Position numbers and translations under genes: made by a program. Shown here in pieces: positions 46,643 through 59,251 of a stretch of 64,000 nucleotides of DNA (positions are counted from its first letter, which is position 1; each line of letters starts with the position of its first letter). The DNA lies in assembly GCA_963682025.1 (NCBI GenBank), contig OY821517.1:97587946-97651945 (forward strand), in the 5' to 3' direction. Under the pieces are notes generated by a model, which did no database searches, was not told the origin of the DNA, and saw only the letters and a list, made by a program, of their open reading frames with translations. The DNA is from Cordilura impudica (lineage: Eukaryota; Arthropoda; Insecta; Diptera; Scathophagidae).

Positions 46643-48892
46643 ATGTCCAAAAAGTTGTTTCAGACAGGAATGCAGCAAAAAATATCTAGGCCAAAGCAGA
46701 GCACGGATATTGAATTCATGTTTCATAAAAAAATACTCCTGTCGCAAAGAAACGAGCAAGCTTATGTATCTGAGACAACTTCCGGTGTCTCAATTTATGT
46801 TAGAATGGAGATAAATTGTTGTGTAAAGCTAACATCAGAGCCTACTAGTGAGACTGAGTATCTACTTCTTGAATTAAATACGAAGGATAAAGAAAAAATT
46901 CTTAACGCCTGCGTATATCGACCGTATAACTTTATTGACACCAAAGACTTGTTTAATAAAATTGAATCTCTGTCCTTATTGTACAATGACGTAATCATTT
47001 CTGGTGATTTCAATAGTAACCTGCTAGTCGATAAGTTACTTTCAGAGCCCATGAAAACGCTCGGTCTTTTGCCTGTTAATACGATCGTTCCAACCCATTA
47101 TCCAAGTGGATCGAACAGTTTACTTGATGTATTCTTTGCTAATAATAAAAGCAAAATAATGCTTTACGATCAATTTCCTTCCCCTGTTTTTTCGAAGCAT
47201 GACTTAATTTTTATGATATATCATACCTATGTCAACAATGAAGATGTACATTACACTTATAGAGATTTTCGTGGCATTGACTATACAGCGTTAAACCATC
47301 ATATTGATTGCGTTCACTGGTATTCAATTTATGATCTTGAGAATGTTAATGATCAAATTGCTTTCATTCAAAATAACCTTCTCACAATATTTTATGAAAT
47401 GGTGCCTGAAAAAACAAGAACACTTAAACCTATACAGCCTCCTTGGTTTACTACAATTATAAAACGTTTAATTGATAAACGAGATTTGGCATATAAACGT
47501 TGGAAGAAATTTAAAACGCCTTAGATACATTCATTGTTCAAATCCATTAGAAGGAAGTTGAAAACTGCATATATATTGCAAAATCCAATTATTATCGACA
47601 GAAATTCTCTTCAGCTATTGATAGCAGGAGAAAATGGAAAGAGAGCCGTGAAATAGGTATTGGGAAAAGAAATCCTTGCACTGTTGGTTCTGATGTGGAC
47701 GTTCATAAGTTAAACAAAAAATTTGTCGAAATCCAAGTGAATAGACTAACTAAAAATGAGACGAAAAAATTCATACTGTACCTATTGAGAACTGTTTTGT
47801 TTTCGATGTGTGGATCAATCTGAAGTTCTGAAAAGTACGATACTGTTGATCACTCGATTCTACTCATTAAAGTCGAGAAAATCTTTAATTTCTCAAGGCC
47901 GGCTAATAAACTTATTTCCTCTTACCTTATTAATCGTAAACAAGTGGTTTCTTTAAATGGGGTGACTTCTAAAGCAGCGGATGTTGACAGAGGTGTGCCT
48001 CAGGGGTCTATCTTGGGCCATTGCTTTTCTGTATGTATATTAACGATTTGCCTGAAGTTCTGAATTACTGTGGCGTACAAATGTATGCTGATGACGTACA
48101 GTTGTACTTAAGCAGCAGAATAGAAAATGGTCAACATTGAACTGACTGTATTAATAGTGACTTGGATAATATACATAAATGGGCATGTACAAATGGCTTA
48201 TGTATAAACCCTGACAAATCAAAATGTATTTCATTATAAGAAATAATAAAAAAAGACTGAATGACAATATTTTTCTACATATTAACAGCTCAAGAATCGA
48301 CTTTGTTCAATCATCATTGAACTTGGGAATCTTATTTAATGCTGAACTTTCTTGGTCTAACCATATAAATATATCAGCTAGTAAAGTTCATGGGATGTTG
48401 AGAAACTTGTGGGCTGTGAAATCAGCGACGCCGTTTGAAATAAGAATGCTTTTGGCAAAAACCCATTTAATACCAGTTCTACTGTACGGGTGTGAAATAT
48501 TTGCAAATTGCGACACTATTGACTTTAATCGCCTCGAGGTCACATATAATAATATAGCCAGATACGTTTTCAACAGAGGTAGACGAAATAGTATATCATC
48601 ATATTCATACAAGTTACATAATACAAGTTTTAAAGAATTACTAAAATATAAAAGCATTTTAATGATGCATAAGGTAATTTATCTGAAGAACCTAGAATAT
48701 CTTTTTAGCAAAATTATTTTTGCACAATCGCCTCGTGGAAGAAATTTGATATCACAAAAATACAAATATCTAATGCCTACAAGACAATTTTTCAACTACA
48801 CCACGTGTCTTTGGAACAATTTACCATCATATCTCCAAGTACAAAGCAACGCATTACTTTTCAAAAAGAAACATAAAAAAATTTTTGTTTGA
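46643..48892 (+). pseudogene. LINE ORF2: endonuclease and reverse transcriptase
   Basis: The 293-codon frame at 46643-47524 has the APE endonuclease core: GVSIYV, ISGDFNSNLL (the Asp/Asn active-site block), SNSLLDVFF and SKHDLIFMIY, in place of the usual SDH. It stops at 47522-47524. The RT follows in pieces: SYLINRKQVVSLNG and GVPQGSILG near 47930-48015, a one-base frame break, then [11 protein letters not shown] near 48080 and WACTNGLCINPDKSKC near 48180-48225. The frame 48224-48892 is the RT thumb and C-terminus (LSWSNHINISASKVHGMLR, LIPVLLYGCEIFANCD, LWNNLPSYLQ). Part of the fingers is deleted near 47800-47850. Jockey/CR1-like; non-functional. Confidence 0.8.
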
Positions 48893-48940
48893 ATCTATGT
48901 TAAATGTCAACTTTATTATGTTCATTATTATGTTAATTTT

Positions 48941-49711
48941 TATACCCTATACCACTATGTGGTTTGGGTATAATGACTTTGTGCTGCTGTTTGTAACAAC
49001 CAAAAATATTTGACCTAGACCCATCTTTAATTATACCGATCGAATCAGAATCACTTTCTGAGTTGATTTAACAATGTCCGTCCGTCCGTCCGTCCGTCTG
49101 TGTGTCCATGTAAACCTTGTAATCAAACTGCAGGTCGCAAATATAAATATATTTTGACGAAATTTGGTGTATAAGCTTTTACCGGCCATGGGATGAACGC
49201 TATTGAAATCGGTCCATGTTCAGACCTAGCCCCCATACAAATTACCCCTATGAAATCGACATAAATTGCCATAAGATCCAAATTGTCATATAGATCTTAC
49301 TCAAATTGGGTTTGTATGCGTTCATTACATCCATTAATGAGTAGTCCAAAAATGATCCCTTTGACCCCATATAGAGCTGCTTCCCGATCTTCACTTAAAT
49401 CTATCAAAAAACAAAAATATTGCACTGATTCTCCTCAAATTTTGCTTGTATATATTTTTGCAAAATACAAGAGACTTTACCAAACATGGTCAGGATCGGT
49501 CCATTTTTGGGCCTAGTCCCCATATAGATATGGCATCCGATATGAACTTTTTCATAAGTGCAGCCGAAAAAATTAATAAAAATCCCACTCGAATTTGGTT
49601 TATTCTTATTTACTATATCCAGTTAGTTGGGCCTGAGAGATAGGGTCTCTAAACACATGGTATAGGGTATCGTATAGTCGGTCTAGACCGACTATAATTT
49701 TCTTACTTGTT
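48941..49711 (+). repeat. DINE-like repeat, full-length copy in a LINE 3' region
   Basis: From TATACCCTATACCACTATG to the hairpin end TTTTCTTACTTGTT; palindrome at 49673-49694. Inserted about 50 bp after the LINE stop codon, so younger than that LINE. Confidence 0.85.
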
Positions 49712-49795
49712 ATGATTAATTTACCTTATTTTTATTAATCCCGAAATTTACTGTAACTCAATGTTAATATTAAAAATGTTGCTATCACTGTAATT

Positions 49796-51452
49796 AGATA
49801 GATAGATAGATAGATCCTTTATTTAATTTTTTCTTCTCTTATAACAATATTAATATTTTATATAATAATACTAATAATAAAGATTTATTTATAGGGCTTG
49901 GTTTAAAACCGTCAGCCGGAAGTTTAACTATATCAAAATAATTTAACTTTGATTATTAATATAATAGTTAAATTCATTTATCAAGAATTTCCTATAAGCA
50001 AGAATATTTTTTACATAACTATACAGAGGATGCCAATTTCCATCATCCCCACCATTTAAATATTGAATAATTTTATCGTCTGAAAGCATTGAGTATCGAA
50101 GAAACCTACATGTTATTGTATTTAATACAGGATATCTTCCTAGAAAATACATAAGAGTTTCCTCTTCATTAAGGTTACTTAAAGACCAAAGTCTTGGCTG
50201 GTCAGTTCTATACAGACTCCCATTTAGCCACAGAAGGTCCCCTCGCGTCTTCATTATAAGGGATATTTCTCTTTGATTATATCGTTCATTACAATACGTA
50301 TGACCTGTATCATGTTTTAAATGTTTGTATATTCTATGCTGGCTTTGTAATGCATTTAAAAAATGTTCCTTTTCCTTTTCAACTTTCATTAGCTTAATCA
50401 ATTCCATACATGCACTGTTCTATAAGGATTTGTTTTGATTTCCATTAATAAAACTTACTTCGTATTTGTTTAATCGCTCAATTAGTTCTTTATACCAGAA
50501 TATTTTTTTCGCTATAATAAGCTTTGACAATCTATAAGGTAATCTTTTGTTGTTATATTCGAACAGGATTTTAGCAATATATTTTAAATGAAGGCTGTAA
50601 GTGTTTATATGAGCATCTTCCTGACCCGTTTCCAGGGCAATAACATAATTGGGTGTATTTTCCGGTAAATTTAACACTCATTTTGTAAAAAACCTTTGAA
50701 GTTTGTCTACATAGCTGAACCTTGAAAATCCCCATATTTGTGCACCATATGACTGAACCGATCTGCAAACGGCTTGAAACAATTTCCACTTAGTTTTCAG
50801 TGACACATCTTTATTACCAACAAAAATTTTTCCACGTGATGTTAACACAAATATTAGCAGCTTAATTTTTTGCATTTATATGTTTTGTAAAAGACATTGA
50901 TGGTGTTAATAATATACCTAAATATTTGTACTCATTTACGATTTTTACATTTTCTCCATTAAATTTCCATATTTCGTTAGCAGCTATACGACCTCCTTTC
51001 CTAAATAGCATTATCTCCGACTTTGCTAAATTTACTTCCATTCCCCATGTATTGCAATAATCTTCTAGTTTATTCAGCTACTATAACAATATCATCCGCA
51101 TACATGAGTACTCTTAAATTCATGTTATCTATTAATAGTCCACCTTTCAAGTTATCATGCAGATCATTTAAATATAATGCGAATAATAGCGGTGACAATA
51201 AACAACCTTGTTTAATGCCTGACTTAGTCTCAAAGTAATCTGAAAGTTCACTCCCAGTCCAAATTGCAGACTTAGAATTTTTGTACACGCTTTTGACAAA
51301 ACTAAATACTTCTGAGGATAATCCCATCTGGTGGAGTTTGTAAATCAAGAGTTTTCTAGCAATACTATCAAATGCCGCACGGAAATCCACAAAAAAATGC
51401 ATAAACCTTTATGTTTTCATGAAACTTTATGTTGATAATTGCTGCCAGATCA
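49796..51452 (-). mobile_element. 5'-truncated LINE (copy 2) with 14-bp target duplication
   Basis: Flanked by CTATCACTGTAATT at 49782-49795 and 51453-51466. The minus-strand 3' end is a (TCTA)n tail (49796-49816 on the plus strand as AGATAGATAGAT). It lacks everything upstream of the RT palm. A second degraded relative of the same 3' region, sharing the phrase CAGCCGGAAGTTT, lies at 52760-53420. Confidence 0.8.
49943..51402 (-). pseudogene. LINE reverse transcriptase, C-terminal two-thirds
   Basis: Frame 51402-51070 holds RT blocks FFVDFRAAFDSIARKLLIYK (Asp of the palm), SGIKQGCLLSPLLFALYLND and VLMYADDIVIVAE. After a break, 50875-50678 gives the thumb (SLKTKWKLFQAVCRSVQSYG, AQIWGF), then 50677-50420 and 50407-49943 give a long C-terminal extension with SLSNLNEEETLMYFLGRYPV, the degenerate Cys/His region in which CP has become YP. 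The KQGCLLSP form of the box differs from the GVPQG form of the other LINEs here, so it is from a different clade that I cannot name. Three or more frame breaks. Confidence 0.75.
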
Positions 51453-51510
51453 CTATCACTGTAATTTATAAGATTTATTCTTGTTGTGATAGCAATTCAA
51501 TAAAACAATA

Positions 51511-51511
51511 C

Positions 51512-51541
<30 letters not shown>
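51511..51541. repeat. (AAT)n tail
   Basis: About ten AAT units preceded by an AATAAA (in TTCAATAAAACAATAC). Read as the 3' tail of the plus-strand LINE copy 1. Confidence 0.6.
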
Positions 51542-51542
<1 letters not shown>

Positions 51543-51963
51543 TTTTTATGTTGCTAATGATCGAGAAAAACCGCAGTTTAAGCAAAGGACCCAAAATCAG
51601 ACAAAAAAGCTAATAAGGCCAAATTGTGATAAGTAGCGTTAGAATAAATTTTAGCTGTGATATTTTTTATTTTTATTTGCAATTGTTTTTAAAATTAAAC
51701 AATAACATGATTTTTATACCAAGGGAGGTAAATCATCCAAACTGCCAGAGCTTACCCCAGTGGATAGAGTCTTGTGAAGATGGACTTGAAGAGCACAAAA
51801 AAGAAGTCCCAACATCTGGAAGATTTTTCACGAAGACAGATATAGAAACCATTGCAAAATCCCTAATGGCAGGGCCATGACTAGATTAGATTAGATTAGA
51901 TTAGACAAGATTACGTACTTTTTTGGTTGAATTACATAATATAACAATTTAGTGTTACAATAT
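51542..51963 (+). other. Unrecognised short frame followed by (ATTAG)n
   Basis: The 84-codon frame at 51626-51880 ends HPNCQSLPQWIES...FFTKTDIETIAKSL-type sequence that I do not recognise. Its stop is followed at once by four or five ATTAG units (51882-51903). A coding end next to a simple-repeat tail is what a truncated LINE would leave, but there is no diagnostic motif. Confidence 0.35.
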
Positions 51964-52741
51964 TTATACCCTATACCACTATGTGGTTTGGGAATAATGA
52001 CTTTGTGCTGCTGTTTGTAACTACCAAAAATATTTGACCTACACCCATCTTTAATTGTACCGATCGAATCAGAATCACTATCTGATTCGATTTAACGATG
52101 TCCGTCCGTCCGTCCGTCCGTCCGTCCGTCTGTGTGTCCATGTAAAGCTTGTAATCAAACTGCAGGTCGCAAATATGAATATATTTTGATGAAATTTGGT
52201 ATTTGATCTTTTATCGGCCATGGGATGAACCGGTCCATGTTCAGACCTAGCCCCCATACAAATGACCCCTATGAAAGCAACATATATTGCCATAAGATCC
52301 AAATTATCATACAAATCTTAGTCAAATTGGGTTTGTATGTATATATTACATCCATTAATCAATAGTACAAAAATGATCCCTATTGGACAACTCTTAGTCA
52401 TAGGCCCCTGCTTCCCGATCTTCACTTAAATCTATCAAAAAACAAAAATATTGCACAGATTCTTCTCAAATTTTGTTTGTATATATTTTTGCAAAATACA
52501 AGAGACTTTACCAAACATGGTCAGGATCGGTCCATTTTTGGGCCTAGTCCCCATATAGACATAGCATTCGATATGAACTTTTTCATATCTGCAGCCGAAA
52601 AATTAATAAAAATCCCACTCAAATTTGGTTGATGTTTATTTTCTATATCCATTTAGTTGGGCCTGAGAGATGGGGTCTCTAAACGCCTGGTATAGGGTAT
52701 CGTATAGTCGGTCGAGACCAACTATAATTTCCTTACTTGTT
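51964..52741 (+). repeat. DINE-like repeat with altered palindrome
   Basis: Full-length, from TTATACCCTATACCACTATG to TTTCCTTACTTGTT. The palindrome at 52703-52724 has two changes (GGTCGAGACCA in place of GGTCTAGACCG). It carries the extra CTATTGGACAACTCTTAGTC phrase also found, inverted, at 20918-20940, marking a subfamily. Confidence 0.8.
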
Positions 52742-52759
52742 TTTTAATATAAAACTTGA

Positions 52760-53420
52760 ATATAAAAATTTATAATTAAGTATATTTATAATAAAGATAT
52801 TTATAATAATAAAGATACATACGGCTTGATTTTTTAACCATCAGCCGGAAGTTTGTCTTAAATTTGTTTAGCTAATAAAAATTTTTTTTAGTTGAATTTA
52901 TCAAATGTTCTATAAGTAAATGCATTCTTTATAAAAACATAAAGTGAATCCCAGTTTTCCTTTTTGAACATCATAAATTTCATAATGTGTAAATCTAGAG
53001 TATCCCGGAAATCTTCTTCGTATACATGCAAGTACAGGGCATCTTCTCATGACGTACAATATTGTTTATTCTTATATTTTGTATTTTATTCGTATCTTTA
53101 TTTGAGTTTTTAGAGATATTTTGGTTTGCTTATGTATTCCGTTACAATATGTGAGGCGTTTTGAGTGATCCGAAATCTTACATGTTCGTTGTTGACTTTT
53201 TAGTGCAGTTTTGCGGTAGTTTTGATAAGATCTAGATTTCATATTCTCAACTAGAATCTTGCATATGTTATTCCGAATGGTTTTAGAGGGTAATATCTGG
53301 AAACTGCCAAATGATTTGAATAGAGTTTATGCGAATGAGTTAAAAGGTAAAAGACTTTTTAAACCGAATCGTGACAATTCGGTAACACAAGAAATGGAAA
53401 GCTGAGTTGAGTAAGGTTGA
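52760..53420 (-). pseudogene. 3' fragment of a LINE related to copy 2
   Basis: Plus-strand phrases AATAAAGATACATACGGCTT, AACCATCAGCCGGAAGTTT and TTATCAAATGTTCTATAAGT match, with many differences, the corresponding part of the LINE at 49860-49990. Its C-terminal coding region is unreadable. Orientation minus by that comparison. Confidence 0.55.
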
Positions 53421-53700
53421 AAATTTCAAAAGGTTGACAGAACAAGCATTGAGGTGAGATGATAAGGAATGTGAGAAAAGAGCAATAGCTAAGGCTATGC
53501 ATTGATATTCATTTGAGAGAAAATATTTTTTAATTTGAAGAAGGTAAAAGAAATTACGGGAAATTATATGTGAGTGCGAAATTATTGAACATTTCTACGC
53601 ACGTAGATAGACACTCTATAGATTTAGCTTCTGGTGTAGAATTAATTGTAAGATAGCCCTAGCGATGCCGAGCGTACAACCTTTAAATGATTATAATAGT
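53421..53700. other. Spacer between LINE fragments
   Basis: No motif recognised; purine-rich on the plus strand. Confidence 0.3.
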
Positions 53701-56357
53701 AATAAAATAATACACCTAGAAAAAATAAAAATTATCAATATTTTGCTGCTAAGCAAAAGCAAAATCATAAACCTAGTATTATAAATTTTTATTTTTTTAT
53801 TATTAATTATTAATTTTTATTAATGAAAATCCTAATGTAACAAGAATTAAAATCTTATAAAACAACACTAGTCATAACAAATTAATTTTCAATAAGAAGA
53901 ATGTATGTAAGTTTAATTTATAATTAAAATTAGAAGAATAATATAAAATAAAATATAATATAAAATATATAGAAAAAAAATAAAAATGTAAAAATAAAGT
54001 GTAAAAATATCCTGCACAGCAGATAAAAAATATATAGAAATTAAAATTATATTAACTAAAGAAATTAAAATGAAGTATTAAAAATCAATTGGGAAAAAGT
54101 TTAAATAGTTCTTTCTTAAATGATGTTGTATTTGATATTTTGTGAAGTTCATTATTTAAAGTATGTAACGAGTTCCAAAGACGTATGCCATTTACAAAAA
54201 AGTGTCTTTCGGATATTAGTCTATTGTACAATATTGGTACAAGACAGTTATTACGGTTAGATCTTGTAAATAGTAATCGCTCGAAAAGGTAAACGGGTTC
54301 TTTAGTGAAAATAATTTTATGAATTATAAGTAAAGTTCTAAATTTAAGATAGTCTTCAAATGAAATGCCATAAATTTTATTTAGAAAAGCGGAGATACTA
54401 TCATATTTGCGTAAACCGTAAGCATATCTAACTACACTTTTAAAGACGCATGTAAGTTTACCCATGTCTGCACTATCACAACCTGACAACAATTCACAAC
54501 CATATAAAAGCGTAGGTAAGATAAACGATTTTGCAAGAACAAATCTAATTTTCTGCGGTGTGAAGTACTGAGAAGACCAAAGACTACGGAGAATACTATA
54601 AACTTTTAGAGAAGCTTTGCTAATTTGATCATTCCACGTTAGGGTATTATTAAAAATCATTCCAAGGTTTTTAGCATTCGCAATGTAGGCGATATCCACT
54701 CCATTAATAATAACTTTCAGAAGACAAGTGGTATCATATATCTTTTTAAAAATAACAAGGCACTGAGATTCTTTCGGATTTAAGTTAAGACAATTCAACC
54801 TAGCCCATTAAAATACGTGGTTCAGTTCAGTATTCAAGTTCTGTACACAATTTTCCACATCTCGTACGTTACATGATGTGTATAACTGAACGTCATCAGC
54901 GTACATGTGCATATGGCATGAATTAATTACGCGTGGTAGATCATTTATGTAAATAGAAAACAAAAGAGGGCCAAGTATAGACCCCTGCGGAACACCCCTA
55001 CTTAAAGACGCAGAGGTAGACGACTAGTCTTTAGAGACAACTACTTGCTCTCTATTCCGAAGGTAAGAGCTAATCAATTTAGAGGAGGTTTCAGAATAAC
55101 AAAAAATATGTTTAGGCTTTTTAACAATAATATCATGGCCCACCCAGTCAAAAGCTTTAGAGTGGTTCAATAAAGTCAAAAAAGCAATATTACCACTGTC
55201 AATGATATAACGAAGATCTTCCGATACATCAAATAAAGTAGTGATACACCCTCTTCTCCTGCGAAAACCAGATTACTTAGATGATAAAAGATTATTATTG
55301 GATATATGTTCATTCATTTGGTTGCTCATAATTTTTTCGAAAACTTTAGAAAGAAAAGGAAGTACGGAAATTCGCCTGTATTCTTTATTAGATTTCGGCA
55401 AGGGAATTACTTTTGCCCATTTCCACAAATCAGGGAAAATAGATTTTGTAAAAATAGTGTTAAAAATATGAGTGATATAGGGTAAAACCTGTGGTAAAAT
55501 AGCTTTAATAAATATTGGATTCATACCGTCTAGACCAGTAGACTTTGACTTTATGGAAAGAAAAGCTTCCAGAACATCCTCCTGGTTAACTCAGGAAAAA
55601 CTAAATAAAGAATCCAGATTGCAGTCTGGTAGATTTGCATAAGAGTCAGAACGAAGAGAAGTTGAGTCGTTTGAAGTAAATTGTCTATTCAATTCATTTA
55701 GTTCAAAAGTGGAAAGATTTATCGATTCACTTTCATCTTTATAACCAATTTTCTTTATCTCTTTCCACATATTTTTAGTATCCATAGCCTCTGAAAACAC
55801 AAGACTATAATGGCGTTGCTTAGCTAACTTTACTTCCCTAGTAACAGATCTACGTAGTGATTTAAAAATTTCATTTGACATATTAACATTTAACATATTA
55901 ACATATTTCATCTAACATATTAACAACCGGAGAAATATCTAGTGAATCACTAGGCCTATATAAAACACCTATGAGACATTTGCTTACGTCACAAGGAAGT
56001 TCAATAAATACAAAATCATATTCTTTATCGATAGATTTGCAAACACATCGAGAACGTAATTGTTTCTTGACATACATTGCAACGCCTCCAGTACGTTTAC
56101 CAGTATTCCTATCATAAATCACAGCCGTCTATTTTGACCTGAAAGTTTTTTATCTTATTCGGATTGAACCATGTTTCAGATATACAAATTACATCAATTC
56201 CTGAGTTTTCAAAAATGTATCGAAATTCATCAAATTTACAAAAAAGACTTTGAGCATTTAAGTGACAAATTTTTAAACCTTCTTTTTGTTTACCAATTAT
56301 ACGAATCATAGAATGAGTGTTGTATTTGGAACTCGACCGAATATTAGAAGAAGTCAT
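53700..56357 (-). pseudogene. APE-type LINE (copy 3), internally deleted ORF2
   Basis: Reading from 56357: LKICHLNAQSLFCKFDEF and VICISETWFNP are the start of the APE endonuclease, continuing to 55898 (GVAMYVKKQL, VFIELP, LIGVLYRPSD). The rest of the endonuclease, including GDFN, is deleted. Then come the pre-RT region (55911-55591), PDLWKWAKVIPLPKSN and YRRISVLPFLSKVFEKIM (55524-55273), LTLLNHSKAFDWV near 55150, [20 protein letters not shown] near 55000, and [12 protein letters not shown] near 54900. The frame 54798-54085 is the thumb and C-terminus (LTWNDQISKASLKVYSILRS, FILPTLLYGCELLSGCD). In-frame stops occur near 55020, 54810 and 55590. The 3' untranslated part reaches about 53700. Same general family as copy 1. 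Confidence 0.8.
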
Positions 56358-56439
56358 AATAAAGTATTAAGCAAATAATAACATCAATCAAATTTTCAGT
56401 CGGGTATTAATAGCAATAAGGTCTAAGCATATTTATTAA

Positions 56440-56890
56440 AATAAAAAATCGCAAAAGCGAAAATCGCGAATTCCAAATATCGCCTACATAAAAAATCGCC
56501 AAAAATCACAAAGAACGAAAATCGCCAAAGTATAAAACCGCAAAAATCGCCATAAACAAAAATTGCCGGAACCGAAAATCGCGAATAACAAAATCGCAAA
56601 AAATAAAACCAGCCAAAATCAGAAATCGACAAAACCGAAAATCGCGAATCAAAAATCACAAAAAACAAAAAACGCCAAAGCCAAAAATCGCCAAAAAAAA
56701 AAAAACAAAAATCACCAAAGTCAAAAATCGCCAAAACCTAGAATCGCGAATAACACAAATCGTTAAAATTAAAAATTGCCAAAACTGAAAATCGCTAAAA
56801 AAAAAAAAAACAGTGATCGACAAAATCAAAAATCGCCAAAACCGAAAATAGCAAAAAACAATAATCGACAAAATCAAAAATCGCCAAAAA
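56440..56890. repeat. Degenerate AAAATCGCC minisatellite
   Basis: About 450 bp of short degenerate units built from AAAATCGCCAAAA, AAAATCGCGAATAACA and AAAATCGACAAAAC, giving dozens of ATCG words. Lysine/asparagine-rich frames on the plus strand and Phe/Leu-rich frames on the minus strand follow from the repeat and are not genes. Confidence 0.75.
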
Positions 56891-57027
56891 TAAATAAAAT
56901 GGTTTTCTACAAAATGCATTCACAGTTTTTGTATTTCGTTACGATGGATGTAGCAAAGCGCATCGGGTTGCTGCTAACGAATATTTGGTATTTTGTTTAA
57001 AACGAAAGTAAAATAATTATTTACTTA

Positions 57028-59251
57028 CTAGCTGTTTTTACCCGGTCTTGCCCGGGATACCAAGCGCTGAGTACTTAAAAATTTGTGTGGACAGTACATT
57101 AATTTTTTATTTCAATTCAAAATTTTTTGATTTTTTAAGTTAGAAGTTTTTTAAGATGCTGCAGCAAAAATGCTTCAAAAATAAGTTGCGAAACCGCTTT
57201 AAGTATTTTTTAAGTTTATTTATAAACATCAAATATAACGGAATCGTTTGCAAATTAAAGGAATCAGAACTTTTAAAAATTGAATTACTTCATTCAATAA
57301 GTGATCATCATTGAGCAGAGAAGTCAAATTCAAGTTTCAGAAATGAAATACTAATGCGACGTTTAATATTGTGTCGCAAGGTTTCTTTAAGCAACTGCTT
57401 ATAGTATATGTGTGTCCTATTTTGATCAACAGGTAATTATTTCACATACGTAGATAAAATTTCTCATATGACATTTCTCTAAGCTGTGTTCCGCGAGCAA
57501 GTCGCGCCCGATTCCTCGCGTTTGGCAGCCAGACCCGTGCTGCCGCGCAGTTGTTGTCAACTTATTTTAATCCCCAAAATATATTTTTCAGATCATTGCG
57601 ATATTTTTGCTGAGCTGTGTTCCGCGAGCGCGTCGCGTCCGCGTCCGTCGCGTCCGAGTTCGAGTCCGCGGTCGCGCACCGCGCGCCGCTTCCGCGCATT
57701 TGGCAACTACACCTGTGCTGCCGCGCAGCTGTTGCCAACTTATTTTAATTGTCAAAATATATTTTTCAGATCATTCCGATATTCCAGCTAAGCTATATTC
57801 CCCGTGCTATTGAAAAGAAAACTCATTTTAAATGCATTTATTGTAGGACATATATTGAGAGCAGGATGCAAATGTTTACTAAAACAAATATTTAACAAAA
57901 TTCATTAAATAAAAATATGTAAAAATTTAAGAATGAATTTGGGGATAAGTTAATTTTTTCTTTCGATTAAAAAAAAAATGGGGAATTTGTTCATTTCTTT
58001 TGGGTGCCTTTTTTTAAGTTTGGTGAATTTGTTCACCGTGTAGTTATTTCCGTGTAAACCAAATTTCAGAGAAATCCGTTGAAAAGTACAAACTTGTATA
58101 GGGAAGAAATATACCACACAACAAAATGTGAATTTTATATGAAAATTGGGCGTAAAAGTAAGCGTGGTCGGTAAAATTCATATGGCGGCCTTCCCTGGAA
58201 TATGTACTATATTTCGGACAAAGCCATTGAAAAATAAAAGTTTGTATAGCAACCAAATAAAGAAACAAATAAAAGGAAAAAAATAAGTTTTATATACATA
58301 GAAGTGGCCTGCAAGAAGCGTCTGGTGACCTTCCCTGTAGTATAGAGGTCGTGTGACCAAATTTTAGACATCCCTCGAAAAATAAAAATTTCTATAGTGA
58401 ACAAATGTACCAAAAAACAGAAAATTAATTTTGTATAAAAAGTGGGCGTAGAAGTAGGCGTGGCCGGCAAGAATCATATGGCTATCTCTCTGGAGTACAG
58501 GGATCGTGTGTAGAAAATTTCAGTGAAATCGGTTGAAAAATAAAAATTTGTATAGCGAACAAATATACCAAAAAACAAAATGAATTTTGTACAAAAAGTG
58601 GTTAAAGTAGGCGTGGCCGGTACGGAGCGTATGGCGACCTTTCCTGGAGTACAGAGATCGTGTGTAACAAATTTCAGAGAATTCCGTTGAAAAATAAAAA
58701 TTTGTGTAGCGAACAAATATACCAAAAAACAGAAAACGAATTGTATACAAAAAGTGGGCGCAGAAGTAGGCGTGGCCGGTAAGAACCATATGGCGACCTT
58801 TCCTGGAGTATGGAGATCGTGTGTAGCAAAATTCAGAGAAATCCGTTGAAAAAAAATAATTTGTGTAGCGAAAAAATATACCAAAAAGCAGAAAATGAAT
58901 TGTATATAAAAAGTGGGCGCAAAAGTAGGCGTGGTCGATAAAAAGTATATGGTGACCTTAGCTGGAGTACAGGGATCGTGTGTACCGAATTTCAGAGAAA
59001 TCTGTTAACAAATAAAAATTTGTATAGTGAACAAATATGAATAAAACAGAAAATGAATTTTACATAAAAAGTGGGCGTAAAAGTAGGCGTGGCTAGTAAA
59101 AAGTATATGGCGACCTTTTCTAGGGTATAGAGATCGTGTGTACAAAATTTCAGGAAAATCCGTTGAAAAATAAAAATTTGTATAGCGGTCAAACAAACAA
59201 ACAAACAAACAAACAAACAAACAAACAGAAAATGAATTTTATATATATAGA
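57028..59251 (-). mobile_element. Non-autonomous Helitron, complete (copy B)
   Basis: Same termini as copy A: CTAG at 57028-57031, a perfect hairpin CCCGG-TCTTGC-CCGGG at 57041-57056, and the TC start (as GA) at 59250-59251. It sits between host A and T without duplication. Inside are about two GC-rich units (57481-57800) and seven units of the 155-bp array (58040-59180), then (CAAA)n near 59190-59226. It is 2224 bp against 2733 for copy A, mostly because the GC-rich array is shorter. Confidence 0.88.

Larger units (their letters stand above)
46371..51541 (+). mobile_element. APE-type LINE (copy 1), 3' region split by two insertions
   Basis: Plus-strand LINE containing endonuclease and RT remnants (46643-48892). 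Its 3' untranslated part continues after a DINE copy (48941-49711) and again after another LINE inserted at 49796-51452, ending at an (AAT)n run at 51511-51541. That the pieces belong together is shown by the 14-bp duplication around the inner LINE. The 5' border is uncertain. Confidence 0.6.

Noticed and set aside
56563..57000. Lysine-rich plus-strand and Phe-rich minus-strand frames
   Set aside because: Product of the AAAATCGCC minisatellite.
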